Source: Trichomonas vaginalis G3 (taxonomy: Eukaryota > Parabasalia > Trichomonadida > Trichomonadidae). Taken from it: a stretch of DNA of 64,000 nucleotides. The stretch covers positions 18,845,645 through 18,909,644 of the forward strand of contig NC_067205.1 in the NCBI RefSeq assembly GCF_026262505.1, given 5' to 3'. The notes beneath the pieces were generated by a model, which did no database searches, was not told the origin of the DNA, and worked only from the letters and a program-made list of their open reading frames with translations. Shown one piece after another: positions 63,794-64,000 of the stretch; the stretch's first letter is position 1; each line of letters begins with the position of its first letter. The position numbers and the translations under genes were made by a program.

Positions 63794-64000
63794 TAATACA
63801 AAATTTGATTCCCTTATTATCTTCTTAACAAAACTTAAGATTTCAATAATACATCATGAAAACATTCATTTACTACATTCACACTGTTATTCCTTTCTAT
63901 AAATTAACTCATTTAATAGAATCTTGTTTTTATATCTTATTATTTTCTCATAATACTTCTAATTCCTCTATTTCCTCTTCCACATAAAATTTAATTTTGT
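63794..64000. other. AT-rich flank after the foldback element
   Basis: No gene or repeat recognised. Confidence 0.6.

Overview
The window is AT-rich eukaryotic DNA built almost entirely from repeated and mobile sequence. The best fit is a parabasalid protist such as Trichomonas. Three things suggest this: two giant Maverick/Polinton DNA transposons, a cysteine-rich right-handed beta-helix gene of the type these protists amplify, and a DOCK-family gene, all without recognisable introns. The species assignment is inference. Many reading frames carry single-base indels, which could be real decay or low-coverage sequence error. Frames were read with ATG starts.

Layout. (1) 1-17972 is the right part of Maverick A; its left end lies outside the window. 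Left to right it holds a decayed capsid/packaging/fibre block (1-5372), an accessory block (KilA-N protein, an unknown gene between inverted repeats, a tRNA-like box, a superfamily 3 helicase, and arrays of about 115-bp repeats), then integrase, protein-primed DNA polymerase B and three unknown genes up to the right terminus. (2) 17973-60357 is a host array of a 7.2-kb tandem unit, three full copies and a truncated fourth. Each unit encodes X (one-pass membrane protein), Y (beta-helix protein without a visible start codon) and, on the other strand, a disabled DOCK-like GEF gene. (3) 27000-46511 is Maverick B, a complete 19.5-kb element inserted between X and Y of unit 2, with about 254-bp terminal inverted repeats and a 6-bp target duplication (ATCAAG). 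(4) 60358-64000 is unrelated DNA containing a foldback-like element with 0.53-kb inverted arms running into a 122-bp tandem array in which every unit carries three hairpins.

Maverick B shows the element's logic. PolB and integrase sit at the left end. The right end holds the virion genes: a probable double-jelly-roll major capsid protein, an A32-like packaging ATPase, small amphipathic proteins, minor capsid candidates and a phage-like receptor fibre. Comparing A with B gives the most unusual signals. Tiny GC-rich double-hairpin insertions, several in frame, are present at different sites in the two elements. Inverted-repeat arms co-vary within each element. The KilA-N core and the fibre tip are swapped inside conserved flanks. 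The array of about 115-bp repeats carries short iterons whose sequence changes coordinately within a copy.
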